In this document: positions 34,245 to 41,744 of the stretch, piece after piece
Layout: every line of letters begins with the position of its first letter
How positions within the stretch are numbered: position 1 is the first letter of the stretch
Assembly: GCF_016741815.1 (NCBI RefSeq)
Contig: NZ_JAERRJ010000010.1
Location: forward strand, 310,001 to 374,000
Reading direction: 5' to 3'
DNA length: 64,000 bases
Source: Nocardia acididurans
GTDB lineage: Bacteria > Actinomycetota > Actinomycetes > Mycobacteriales > Mycobacteriaceae
Notes under the pieces: generated by a model
The model's database searches: none
What the model saw: only the letters and a program-made list of their open reading frames with translations
Told to the model about the DNA's origin: nothing
Position numbers and translations under genes: made by a program

Positions 34245-35777
34245 ATGGGCGCCACCATCGACTGGCTGCGCACCACCACCCCCGGACTGCTGGTGCTGTG
34301 CGGGCTCTCCGTCGCGGTCCTGCTGCTGGCCATCATCCGCTACAAGATCGAGCCGTTCATCGCGCTGCTGCTCACCGGTCTGGGCCTCGCGCTGGCGGCG
34401 GGCCTGCCGGTGGTGAAGATCGTCGGCACGCCGTTGAAGGCCGGAGAATCATTGCTGGAGACCGGCTTCGGCGGCATCCTCGGGCATATCGCGGTGATCA
34501 TCGGTCTCGGCACCGTGCTCGGCGCGATCCTGGAACGCTCCGGCGGCGCGGATGTGCTCACCGAGAAACTGCTGAAGGTGTTCGGGGAGAAGGGCGCTCC
34601 GTTCGCGATGGGCCTGCTGGGCCTCATCTTCGGCATCCCGGTGTTCTTCGATATCGGCATCTTCGTGCTCGCGCCGCTGGTGTACGTGGCCGCCAAGCGC
34701 GGCGGGCGCTCGCTGGTGCTGTACGCCATGCCGATGCTGGCGGGCCTGTCCATGACCCACGCCTTCCTGCCGCCGCACCCCGGTCCGGTGTCGCTGGGCG
34801 GCCTGCTGGGCGTGAGCCTGGGCTGGCTCATCATCATGGGATTCGTCTGCGGTCTCCCGGGATTCGTGGCCGCGGGTCTCGTCTGGGGCACCTGGATCGG
34901 TAAGCGGGTGCACGTCGAGGTGCCCGCCGAATTCCTGGTCGCGGGGCGCGCCAACGGCTCCGCGACCGACGGCCCCGCCGACGACGTGACCGCCGCCGCA
35001 CCGGTGTCCACCGCGAAGACGCCCGGTGACGGACCCGGCACCCCCGCGGATCCGGGCGCGGGCACCCTCGCGGCCCAGTCGGCCACGGTGACCGAGGTGA
35101 AGCCGCCGTCGGTCGGCCTGATCGGCGGCATCATCGCCATTCCGCTGGTGCTGATTCTCGGCGCGACCTTCGGAAGCCAGCTGCTGGAGGCGAATTCGAA
35201 GCCGCTGCAGGTGCTCACCTTCCTCGGCACGCCCGCCGTGGCGCTGCTGATCGCGGTCCTGATCGCGTTCTATGTGCTCGGTGTGCGGCGCGGGTCCAGT
35301 CTGCAGGAGCTGAGCGGCCTGATCTCGGAGTCGCTGCGCCCGGTGGGCATGCTGCTGCTGGTGGTCGGCGCGGGCGCGTTCTTCGGAAAGGTGATCGCCG
35401 CCACCGGAATCGGGGCGGCGCTGGCCGAGACCATGTCCGCGGCCGGGCTGCCGGTGATCGTGCTGGCGTATCTGATCAGCTGTGGTCTGCGGATCGCGCA
35501 GGGTTCGGCGACGGTGGCCATCGTCACGACCGGTGGCATCGTGGCTCCGCTGGTGGCCGAGCACGGCTACTCGCAGGTGGCGCTGGCGCTCATAGCCATG
35601 GCCATCGCGGCGGGATCGATCATCCTGAGCCATGTGAACGACGGTGGTTTCTGGATAATTGCCAAGTACTTCAACCTGACCGTGAAGCAGACCCTGCAGA
35701 CCTGGACGGTGCTGGAAACCGTGTTGTCGGTGGTGAGTTTCGCGGTGGCGGCGCTGCTGTTCGCGGTGCTGGCGTGA
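34245..35777 (+). CDS. GntP-family aldonate:proton symporter
   Basis: A 510-residue permease with about 12-14 transmembrane helices and GntP family signatures (FGGILGHIAVIIGLGTVLGA, GIPVFFDIGIFVLAPLVYVA, SMTHAFLPPHPGPVSLGG, ILSHVNDGGFWIIAKYFNLT). Family members import gluconate and related sugar acids. A hydrophilic Pro/Ala/Gly-rich loop of about 60 residues (about 225-285) replaces the short central loop of gluconate permeases. It is the last gene of the plus-strand operon (7 nt after the aldolase gene) and is followed by a large hairpin. An aldonic acid such as N-acetyl-D-glucosaminate is the inferred cargo. Confidence 0.9.
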   Translation: MGATIDWLRTTTPGLLVLCGLSVAVLLLAIIRYKIEPFIALLLTGLGLALAAGLPVVKIVGTPLKAGESLLETGFGGILGHIAVIIGLGTVLGAILERSGGADVLTEKLLKVFGEKGAPFAMGLLGLIFGIPVFFDIGIFVLAPLVYVAAKRGGRSLVLYAMPMLAGLSMTHAFLPPHPGPVSLGGLLGVSLGWLIIMGFVCGLPGFVAAGLVWGTWIGKRVHVEVPAEFLVAGRANGSATDGPADDVTAAAPVSTAKTPGDGPGTPADPGAGTLAAQSATVTEVKPPSVGLIGGIIAIPLVLILGATFGSQLLEANSKPLQVLTFLGTPAVALLIAVLIAFYVLGVRRGSSLQELSGLISESLRPVGMLLLVVGAGAFFGKVIAATGIGAALAETMSAAGLPVIVLAYLISCGLRIAQGSATVAIVTTGGIVAPLVAEHGYSQVALALIAMAIAAGSIILSHVNDGGFWIIAKYFNLTVKQTLQTWTVLETVLSVVSFAVAALLFAVLA

Positions 35778-35796
35778 GGTCTCCGGGACGATAGGA

Positions 35797-35852
35797 CCGA
35801 GGCCGCGGCCGATGGCTGCCCCACCGGGGTGTGCCAGCGGCCGCGGTTTCGG
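35797..35852 (+). terminator. Large terminator closing the catabolic operon
   Basis: A 15-bp outer stem (35797-35811 with 35838-35852; two positions are G-U in RNA) encloses an inner stem TGGC..CCCC / GGGG..GCCA. It starts 19 bp after the stop of the GntP gene. Confidence 0.75.
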
Positions 35853-36192
35853 AATACCACGAGGTCCCGGTGTCAATCCGCCGCGTTGCGTCGGTATCTC
35901 TCGGCGCGTGCCCCAGGGTGTGTCGCCGATCGGCGACAGGTGGCGCTGGGTTCGTGCCGTCCCCTCCCCGGCACCCGTGGTGGCCGGACCGGATTGGTCG
36001 GCGTCGAAAGCATCGCGGTCGAGCGGGTGCGTCGTCAAGGCGGCGTTCTGTCCCAATTTGTCCCAGTTGGAGGGTGTCTAAAAGTTTGCTGTCATTACTC
36101 GGATGGACTACCGGGCACACGGACCCCCGCGTGGGGCGGTAGGTTTCTGGGACACATCGGACACCACAGCGTGAACCTTCCAGGAGGCAGGT
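35853..36192 (+). promoter_or_regulatory. Region before the XRE regulator with TGTCCCA repeats
   Basis: No credible gene is visible here. TGTCCCA occurs at 36049-36055 and again at 36059-36065 (10 bp apart), and its inverse TGGGACA at 36148-36154, which could be binding sites for the XRE protein encoded just downstream. AGGAGG precedes the ATG at 36193. Confidence 0.35.
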
Positions 36193-36912
36193 ATGACGGC
36201 CCGCTCGGGGATTGCCGGCTATCTACGTGAGCGCAGGACGGCCACCGGCCTGACGCGCGCGGAGCTGGCCAAGCGAGCGGGGGTGTCCGAGGCGCTGATT
36301 CAGAAGATCGAGCAGGGTACGCGCACCCCTACGTCCACCGCCCTGGGCGCGCTGTTCGAGGCGCTGGAAGTGCCTGTGCAGTTCCGGGAGCACGCAGCCA
36401 CCATCCTGCAGTCGGAGCTGACCAAACTCGGATCCGAGTGGGGCGCACCGGAACCCGCCGAGCTGGACTTCCTGAACGGATTGGCGCACCCGGCGTGCTA
36501 CCAGGCGATGCCGGAGATGGACGTGATCGCCGCCAACGAGGCGTATGTGCGGGCGTTCCCCGGGCTCGAACCCGGCACCAACATCATGGTGTGGATGCTG
36601 ACCGATCCGGCCGCTCGGGTGGCCATCGGCGACTGGGAGCGTGAGGCGCACCTCCAGGTGCGGGGCTTTCGCCATATGGCTCCGGGCCTGGTCGCGCCCG
36701 AGCGGATCGAGGAGATCTCGCGGCTGTGCAGCGCGTCCCCCGACTGGGATCGGTTGTGGAGCACGGATATTCCGCCTGCCGACATTCCCCGCCGCCCGAT
36801 GCGCGTGCGCGACCCGGATTCCGGCGAATGGGTGGCGATGCACATCCAGATGTTCCGGTTCGAGGTGCCGCGCCGACCCTGGTGGATGTACGCCCTGGTG
36901 CCGATTCGCTGA
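36193..36912 (+). CDS. XRE-family regulator with MmyB-like sensor domain
   Basis: A 239-residue protein: HTH (LTRAELAKRAGVSEALIQKI, about residues 19-38, then EQGTRTPTSTALGALFEAL) and MmyB-like C-terminal domain (MDVIAANEAYVRAFPGLEPG, TNIMVWMLTDPAARVAIGDW). It is the same architecture as the proteins at 318 and 52824 but a distinct sequence. AGGAGG lies upstream of the ATG. It converges with the Ddn-type gene, 4 bp between stops; its target may be itself or flanking genes. Confidence 0.88.
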   Translation: MTARSGIAGYLRERRTATGLTRAELAKRAGVSEALIQKIEQGTRTPTSTALGALFEALEVPVQFREHAATILQSELTKLGSEWGAPEPAELDFLNGLAHPACYQAMPEMDVIAANEAYVRAFPGLEPGTNIMVWMLTDPAARVAIGDWEREAHLQVRGFRHMAPGLVAPERIEEISRLCSASPDWDRLWSTDIPPADIPRRPMRVRDPDSGEWVAMHIQMFRFEVPRRPWWMYALVPIR

Positions 36913-36916
36913 GGGC

Positions 36917-37411
36917 TCAGGCGCGGCTGAGCACCGCGATCGGGAAGGTGCGAGTGCTGAGCGCTCGGTAGGTCGCGAAGTCCGGGTAGCCCGCGACCAG
37001 CGTGCGCCAGTGCTTTTCGTATTCGGCGTCGTCGGTGACCACACGGACCTGCACGGCCCAGGTGTCGCGTCCGATCTGCACCTGCGGCTCGGCGGTGGCG
37101 AGCAGGTTGTGCCACCAGTTGGGGATGCCCGGGTGGCCGCCGTTGGACCCGCAGACCAGCACGTCGTCACCGTCGCGGACGAGCATGAGCATGACCGGGC
37201 GGGGTTCGCCGGACTTGCGGCCGGTGACCAGCAGCCGGAATACCGGTTTGCCCTGCAGTGTGGTGAAACGGGTGCCGCCGAACCGGGTGTAGAGGCGACT
37301 GTGCAGGCGGGCGTAGAAGTGGGCGACCGGGGCCAGATAGGTGCTGGAGTAGTGGTTGAACCGCCCGCTCAGGCTGAGCTCGGTTCCGGAACTGTTGGCA
37401 GACATATGCAT
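36917..37411 (-). CDS. Deazaflavin (F420)-dependent nitroreductase-family protein (Ddn-like)
   Basis: A 164-residue split-barrel protein with family features LLVTGRKSGEPRPVMLMLVR (about residues 60-80), GSNGGHPGIPNWWHNLLATA and a C-terminal FATYRALSTRTFPIAVL. Relatives such as Ddn of M. tuberculosis use reduced F420 to reduce quinones or nitro compounds. The first two Met codons (37411, 37405) are both possible starts. A dyad with 8-bp arms lies directly upstream at 37436-37466, suggesting local control. It follows the PEP-mutase-like gene on the same strand after 72 nt. Confidence 0.85.
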   Translation of the reverse strand: MHMSANSSGTELSLSGRFNHYSSTYLAPVAHFYARLHSRLYTRFGGTRFTTLQGKPVFRLLVTGRKSGEPRPVMLMLVRDGDDVLVCGSNGGHPGIPNWWHNLLATAEPQVQIGRDTWAVQVRVVTDDAEYEKHWRTLVAGYPDFATYRALSTRTFPIAVLSRA

Positions 37412-37435
37412 CCCTGTGCGTGCGCGGTGCGGACG

Positions 37436-37466
37436 CGACTCACAGTACAGACTGTCAAGTGAGTCG
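37436..37466. promoter_or_regulatory. Nested dyad upstream of the Ddn-like gene
   Basis: Outer arms CGACTCAC (37436-37443) and GTGAGTCG (37459-37466) enclose an inner dyad ACAGT-4 nt-ACTGT. The right side contains TTGACA when read on the minus strand (37458-37453), a good -35 for the Ddn-like gene. No adjacent TetR or similar regulator gene is visible. Confidence 0.5.
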
Positions 37467-37483
37467 TCTCGATGGCCAATGAG

Positions 37484-38257
37484 TCAGTTGATGAGCCTCA
37501 GAATCTCAGTGTACGGCGGGATATCCGGGCTGAGCGGGCCGCCGGAACTCACCGCCCGGACGGTGCGCACGGCCGCGGCGAGGGCGGCGCGGTAGAGCAG
37601 CGACCCGGTGCTGACCCGGCGAACGCCGAGGGCGGCGAGTTCGGCGACGGGAAGTCCGTTGGGGGAGAACAGGATGTTCAGCGGTGCGGTGAGAGCCTCG
37701 GTGAGGGCCCGTATTTCGGCGGCCTCCGTCACGCCCGGTACGAAAATGCCGTCCGCGCCGCATTTCTCGTAGTGCTGGGCGCGGGCGAGGGTGGAATCCC
37801 GGTCGGTCCCCAGCCAGTAGGTGTCGGTGCGGGCATTGACGAACAGCTCCGGGGTGCGGGCCTTGACGGCGGTGATGATCGCGCCGTGCGTCTCCCGCGC
37901 CGCGAGCGTCGTATTGTCCCGGCTGTCTTCGAGATTCACGCCCGCGATCCCGGCTTCGGCCAGTTCGGCGCAGAATTCGGCGACCTCGTCCGGGTCGGTG
38001 CTGAACCCGCCCTCGACATCGACCGTGACCGGAATCGGGAGGCGGCCGAGTTGCCGTGCGAGGGTGAGCGTTTCGGCTCGGGTCGAACCGGTGCCGTCCG
38101 GCCGTCCCGCCGCCGCGGCCACCCCGAGGCTGGTGGTGGCGACCGCCGGGAATCCCGCCTGCGCCAGGAAGGCGGCGGAGCCGAAATCCCAGGCGTTGGG
38201 CAGGATCAGCGGTTCGTCGGCGTGATGCAGAGCGTGGAAGATCGCGGACCGGGTCAT
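37484..38257 (-). CDS. Isocitrate lyase/PEP mutase superfamily protein
   Basis: A 257-residue TIM-barrel protein: LILPNAWDFGSAAFLAQAGF, PVTVDVEGGFS (metal-binding acid), AGVNLEDSRD and VNARTDTYW (substrate/metal region). These match the actinobacterial branch annotated as PEP phosphonomutase-like. It lacks the KKCGH active-site loop of isocitrate lyase, so C-C lyase or phosphonate chemistry cannot be specified. It follows the LCP gene (19-nt gap) on the same strand. Confidence 0.85.
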   Translation of the reverse strand: MTRSAIFHALHHADEPLILPNAWDFGSAAFLAQAGFPAVATTSLGVAAAAGRPDGTGSTRAETLTLARQLGRLPIPVTVDVEGGFSTDPDEVAEFCAELAEAGIAGVNLEDSRDNTTLAARETHGAIITAVKARTPELFVNARTDTYWLGTDRDSTLARAQHYEKCGADGIFVPGVTEAAEIRALTEALTAPLNILFSPNGLPVAELAALGVRRVSTGSLLYRAALAAAVRTVRAVSSGGPLSPDIPPYTEILRLIN

Positions 38258-38276
38258 GGCGCTCCTGTTCCGGCGG

Positions 38277-39884
38277 TCAGTTCACGCAGGGAATGCCGCC
38301 TCCGATCGTGGTGGTGACGGGCTTGCCCGCGTCGGGGCTGTCGCTGGTGGTGGTGGTCGTGCGCGGGGTGGTGGTGCTCGTGGTGCTGCCGGTGGTCGCC
38401 GCGGCCGGGTCGAGGGCCTCGGGGAGCGTGAAGTCGCTGCCGAGCACCAGTTTCACATAGCCGGGCGAGACGTCGGCCGACTGTTCGACCGGGATGCCGC
38501 CCAGCAGCTCCGACAGCTGGTCGGCATCGGTCTTGGCGCCCGCGCCGTACCGGATGACCGATCCGGCATTGTCGTAGGAGGTGGCATTGCTGACGTCCCC
38601 GGCGGTGAATCCCTTGGCGGCCAAGGCCTTCGACACCTTGGCTGCCATGCCTGCCGCGCTGCCCGCGTTCACCACGTCCAGGGTGGAGATCGGCGTCGTC
38701 TTCAGGGTGGTCGGGGTTTGCGGCTCTTCGACACCGAACGCCGCCCGCACCTCCTTGCGGATGGCCGCCGGGTCGATGATGTTGACGTCCTGGCCGTTGA
38801 TGTTGTCGTAGCGCAGCACCGGCAGGGTGCGGAACTCGACCTGCGGGGAGTCCGCGCGGCCGAGCGTGGTGAGGAAGTCGGTCAGGTTCCAGCCGTCGGA
38901 CAGCACGATGTCCTGGTGCGCCACATCCATCAGCTGCTTCATCTTGCCGACGTTGGTGAAGGTCCCGGAACTCTTGAGCGAGTTGGCAACCGAGGTGAGG
39001 AACGCCTGCTGCCGGTGCGTGCGATCCAGGTCGCCATTGGGCAGCCCGTGCCGCTGGCGGACGAAGGCGAGGGCCTGTGCGGCATCGAGATGCTGTCTGC
39101 CCGCGGGGAATACGGCGCCGGAATAATAGCTGTCGTCTACCGCGTTGTTGAGGCAGACGTCGACGCCGCCGAGCGCGTCGGCCAGATCGTAGAATCCGGC
39201 CAGGGAGACCTCCGCGAACCGGTTGATGGGAACGCCGGTGAGCGCCTTCACCGTTTGCACGATGGATGCTCGACCGGCCTCGCGGCCCTTGCGCTCCAGT
39301 TCGATCTTGTCGGTAACCCCCTGCGTCTTGAGCTTCTCCTCCTCGCTCCACTTCTTCAGGCCGTACGCCTCTTTGATCTTGATATTGGTGTAGCCGGGAA
39401 TCCCGGACACCTGCACCCAGTCGTCGCGCGGGATCGAGAAGGCGACGATCTTCTTCATGTCCTTGGGAATGTGCACCAGGATGAGCGAATTGGCGTTGTA
39501 GCCGCCCTCCGAGCCGTCGCCCGCGTGCAGCTGATCGAGGATCTCCTTGGGCAGATCGTTGCCGTTCAGATCCTTGCGGGTGTCCAGGCCGATCAGCAGC
39601 ATGTTGATATCGCCGTCGAGCTCGGCGTCGTCGGTGGCCGCGTTCGACCGCGTGAAGCCGCCCTCGAGGCTGTTCTCCCCGAACCAGACGACACCGGTGA
39701 CCGTAATGATCGTGACCGCCGCCAGCGTCATGAACCCGCGCCCGGCAACACGTAGCCACCGAGTCTCCCCGCGCTTGCGATGCGAGCCGCGCCGGCGAGG
39801 GCGCGAGGCGGGAGAATCGGCTGCTCGGGGTTTGCGGGCGTGACCGCCGACCACCGGGAGCTCTTCGGTCTTGTCGTCGTACAT
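38277..39884 (-). CDS. LytR-CpsA-Psr (LCP) family cell-wall ligase with LytR_C domain
   Basis: The 535-residue protein has a basic cytoplasmic N-terminus, one transmembrane helix (about residues 50-70, FMTLAAVTIITVTGVVWFG), an extracytoplasmic LCP domain (DINMLLIGLDTRKDL, NSLILVHIPKDMKKIVAFSI then PRDDW, LDAAQALAFVRQRHGL with the conserved Arg residues) and a LytR_C domain (LDVVNAGSAAGMAAKVSKAL). The C-terminus is a Thr/Ser-rich tail. In Corynebacteriales LCP proteins attach arabinogalactan to peptidoglycan. Confidence 0.92.
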   Translation of the reverse strand: MYDDKTEELPVVGGHARKPRAADSPASRPRRRGSHRKRGETRWLRVAGRGFMTLAAVTIITVTGVVWFGENSLEGGFTRSNAATDDAELDGDINMLLIGLDTRKDLNGNDLPKEILDQLHAGDGSEGGYNANSLILVHIPKDMKKIVAFSIPRDDWVQVSGIPGYTNIKIKEAYGLKKWSEEEKLKTQGVTDKIELERKGREAGRASIVQTVKALTGVPINRFAEVSLAGFYDLADALGGVDVCLNNAVDDSYYSGAVFPAGRQHLDAAQALAFVRQRHGLPNGDLDRTHRQQAFLTSVANSLKSSGTFTNVGKMKQLMDVAHQDIVLSDGWNLTDFLTTLGRADSPQVEFRTLPVLRYDNINGQDVNIIDPAAIRKEVRAAFGVEEPQTPTTLKTTPISTLDVVNAGSAAGMAAKVSKALAAKGFTAGDVSNATSYDNAGSVIRYGAGAKTDADQLSELLGGIPVEQSADVSPGYVKLVLGSDFTLPEALDPAAATTGSTTSTTTPRTTTTTSDSPDAGKPVTTTIGGGIPCVN

Positions 39885-39983
39885 GGCCCTGTCGAGTGTG
39901 CCGGAGCAACGGCCCGCTGTCAGATTCTCTTTTGGTCACCCGGCCGGTATCCCCCCGCCCGGGGCCGTGCACTGTGGCTGATT

Positions 39984-40691
39984 TCACTCGTGATCTCCCC
40001 GCCGAGCCGCCCGCCCCGCGAGCATCCCGGTCGCCAGCGCGAGCGCCGGATCGCGCCCGGGACAGGCATGCGGCCCCGCTCCGAACGGCAGCCCATCGAG
40101 ATCGACCTCCGCGACCACCCCGCCGATCATGCGCCGCGTCCGCCGAATGGGCGGATCATCACGCAGCGTCCGATCCAGCACCTGCTCGGGACTCCCTCCG
40201 CCCGCGCACCGTTCGGCATTGCCCACCAGCGCCCGCACCGAAGCACACGCCTGCACCAGCACGCAGATCCGCGCCGCCGTCCGCTCATCCGCCACCCCGC
40301 CGCAGGCCCGAACCAGTTCGGCCACAGCCTGATCCGCCGCGGGCGTCGGCGCGGCAGGCGGAAGATAGTGCGCCCCCACGACTTCCACCGCCTCCGGCGA
40401 AACATCGCTCAAACCAAGGCAATCCGCCAGCACCCGAATATGCGCCAGCGGTTCGGCGGCCAGCGCCCCGGCCCGCTCCCGCAAGATCGCGCCATCGAGC
40501 CGATCGAGCTCGGCGACCACCAGCGCCCGGCGGCGCACATGCGCCGATCCATCGCAGAATCGCGCGACATGAGCACGCAGCCAATCGATTCCGATCCCCG
40601 CCGGGTGGCGCTCGACGGGCGGTATCGGAGCGCTCCCCAGCACCTGCACGACCCGATCCGAACCTGTGACGAAACCAGTGTCCACGACCAT
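39984..40691 (-). CDS. Short, compressed cytochrome P450-like protein
   Basis: A 235-residue protein ending with the P450 haem-loop FGAGPHACPG (FxxGxHxCxG). A normal P450 has about 400 residues. Here VLDRTLRDDPPIRRTRR resembles the K-helix region, but the Glu of ExxR is Arg, and only about 21 residues separate DPP from the haem loop instead of about 60. The oxygen-binding I-helix Thr motif is not evident. It could bind haem through Cys, or be a regulatory or degenerate relic. ATG 40691 is chosen; it is divergent from an ArsR-like gene 64 bp away, which probably controls it. Confidence 0.65.
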   Translation of the reverse strand: MVVDTGFVTGSDRVVQVLGSAPIPPVERHPAGIGIDWLRAHVARFCDGSAHVRRRALVVAELDRLDGAILRERAGALAAEPLAHIRVLADCLGLSDVSPEAVEVVGAHYLPPAAPTPAADQAVAELVRACGGVADERTAARICVLVQACASVRALVGNAERCAGGGSPEQVLDRTLRDDPPIRRTRRMIGGVVAEVDLDGLPFGAGPHACPGRDPALALATGMLAGRAARRGDHE

Positions 40692-40755
40692 GGCCCGACG
40701 GTATGCCCGAAACACTTCGGCCCGCACCGAACTGTCACCGCGCGACAATGGACCG

Positions 40756-41571
40756 ATGACAGCCCGCACCTCCGCCCCGGCCTCCGGGCGCACGGTCATG
40801 AGGCCCGTGCGCGCCGCCTCGGCGACCGCGGGCGGAGCCGAGCTCGCTGCTTTCGCGGCCCTGCTCGCCGAGCGAACGCGCGCCGAGATCTGCCTGCTCT
40901 TGGTGGACGGGCGCGCCTGGACGGCCGGTGAACTGGCCCGCGCCACCCGCATCGCGCCGCCCACCGCGACCGAACACCTGAACCGCCTGATCGCCGGTGG
41001 CCTGCTCACCGAGTACCGCCAAGGCCGGCACCGCTACCTCCGCCTGGCGAATCGAGAGGTCGCCGCCCTCCTCGAAACCCTGCTGGCCCACATCGGCCCG
41101 CCCGCCACGCGCCCGTCTTCGCTGCGCGCCGCCACGGTCGAAGCGGCCCTGGCCAGCGGCCGCACCTGCTACGACCACCTCGCGGGTCGCCTGGGCGTCA
41201 CCCTCACCGAAGCCATGATCGTCCGCGGCCTCCTCGACGAACCCAACGGCCTAGCCCTCACCGACCAGGGCTCCCGCTGGTTCGCCGGCGACCTCGGCAT
41301 GGACCTCTCCCGCCCCGCCCGCAATCGCCGCCCCCTGGTCCGCCCCTGCATCGACTGGACCGAACGCCGCCCCCACCTCGGCGGCGCCGCCGGAGCCCAC
41401 CTCTACCGCCGAGCCCGCGACCTCGAGTGGATACACCCCACAGGCACCGGCCGCGCGATACGCGTAACCCCCGCAGGCCGCACAGCCTGGGCGACCCTAC
41501 TCGGCATAGATCCCCAAACCTGGGACCAATCCACCCCAACCCCCACTCTTCCCCGAGAACGTGACAACTGA
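40756..41571 (+). CDS. ArsR-like winged-helix transcriptional regulator
   Basis: A 271-residue protein with an ArsR-type winged helix (AAFAALLAERTRAEICLLLV, ELARATRIAPPTATEHLNRL, GGLLTEYRQGRHRYLRLA; about residues 30-105). The extra C-terminal half has no metal-site Cys pattern but contains a second helical region with WTERRPHLGG and LYRRARDLEW, typical of longer ArsR proteins in actinobacteria. I start at ATG 40756 (MTARTSAPASG). It is divergent from the P450-like gene. Confidence 0.83.
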   Translation: MTARTSAPASGRTVMRPVRAASATAGGAELAAFAALLAERTRAEICLLLVDGRAWTAGELARATRIAPPTATEHLNRLIAGGLLTEYRQGRHRYLRLANREVAALLETLLAHIGPPATRPSSLRAATVEAALASGRTCYDHLAGRLGVTLTEAMIVRGLLDEPNGLALTDQGSRWFAGDLGMDLSRPARNRRPLVRPCIDWTERRPHLGGAAGAHLYRRARDLEWIHPTGTGRAIRVTPAGRTAWATLLGIDPQTWDQSTPTPTLPRERDN

Positions 41572-41710
41572 TTTCGCAAGATCCGGGTAACTCACCGGGT
41601 ACGCCCAAAATCGGTTCCTCCCCCGACCGCACCACGCGTGTAGGACCGGCAACGGCTCCCAGCCGTGCGCTGAAGTCTCGGAGAGGCGGGACAGAGAGGT
41701 GGGGCAGCTC

Positions 41711-41741
41711 TGCATGGGATTGCATGGTCGTGCATAATCAT
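41711..41741 (+). promoter_or_regulatory. argC promoter with ArgR box (three TGCAT repeats at 10-bp steps)
   Basis: TGCAT occurs at 41711, 41721 and 41731. The segment TTGCATNGTCGTGCATAAT is shared with the argG promoter (53700) with one difference. CATAAT at 41733-41738 is a good -10; a start of transcription six to seven bases later falls on the argC ATG at 41745, so the mRNA may be leaderless. This is the expected place for repression by ArgR with arginine. Confidence 0.75.
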
Positions 41742-41744
41742 CAC

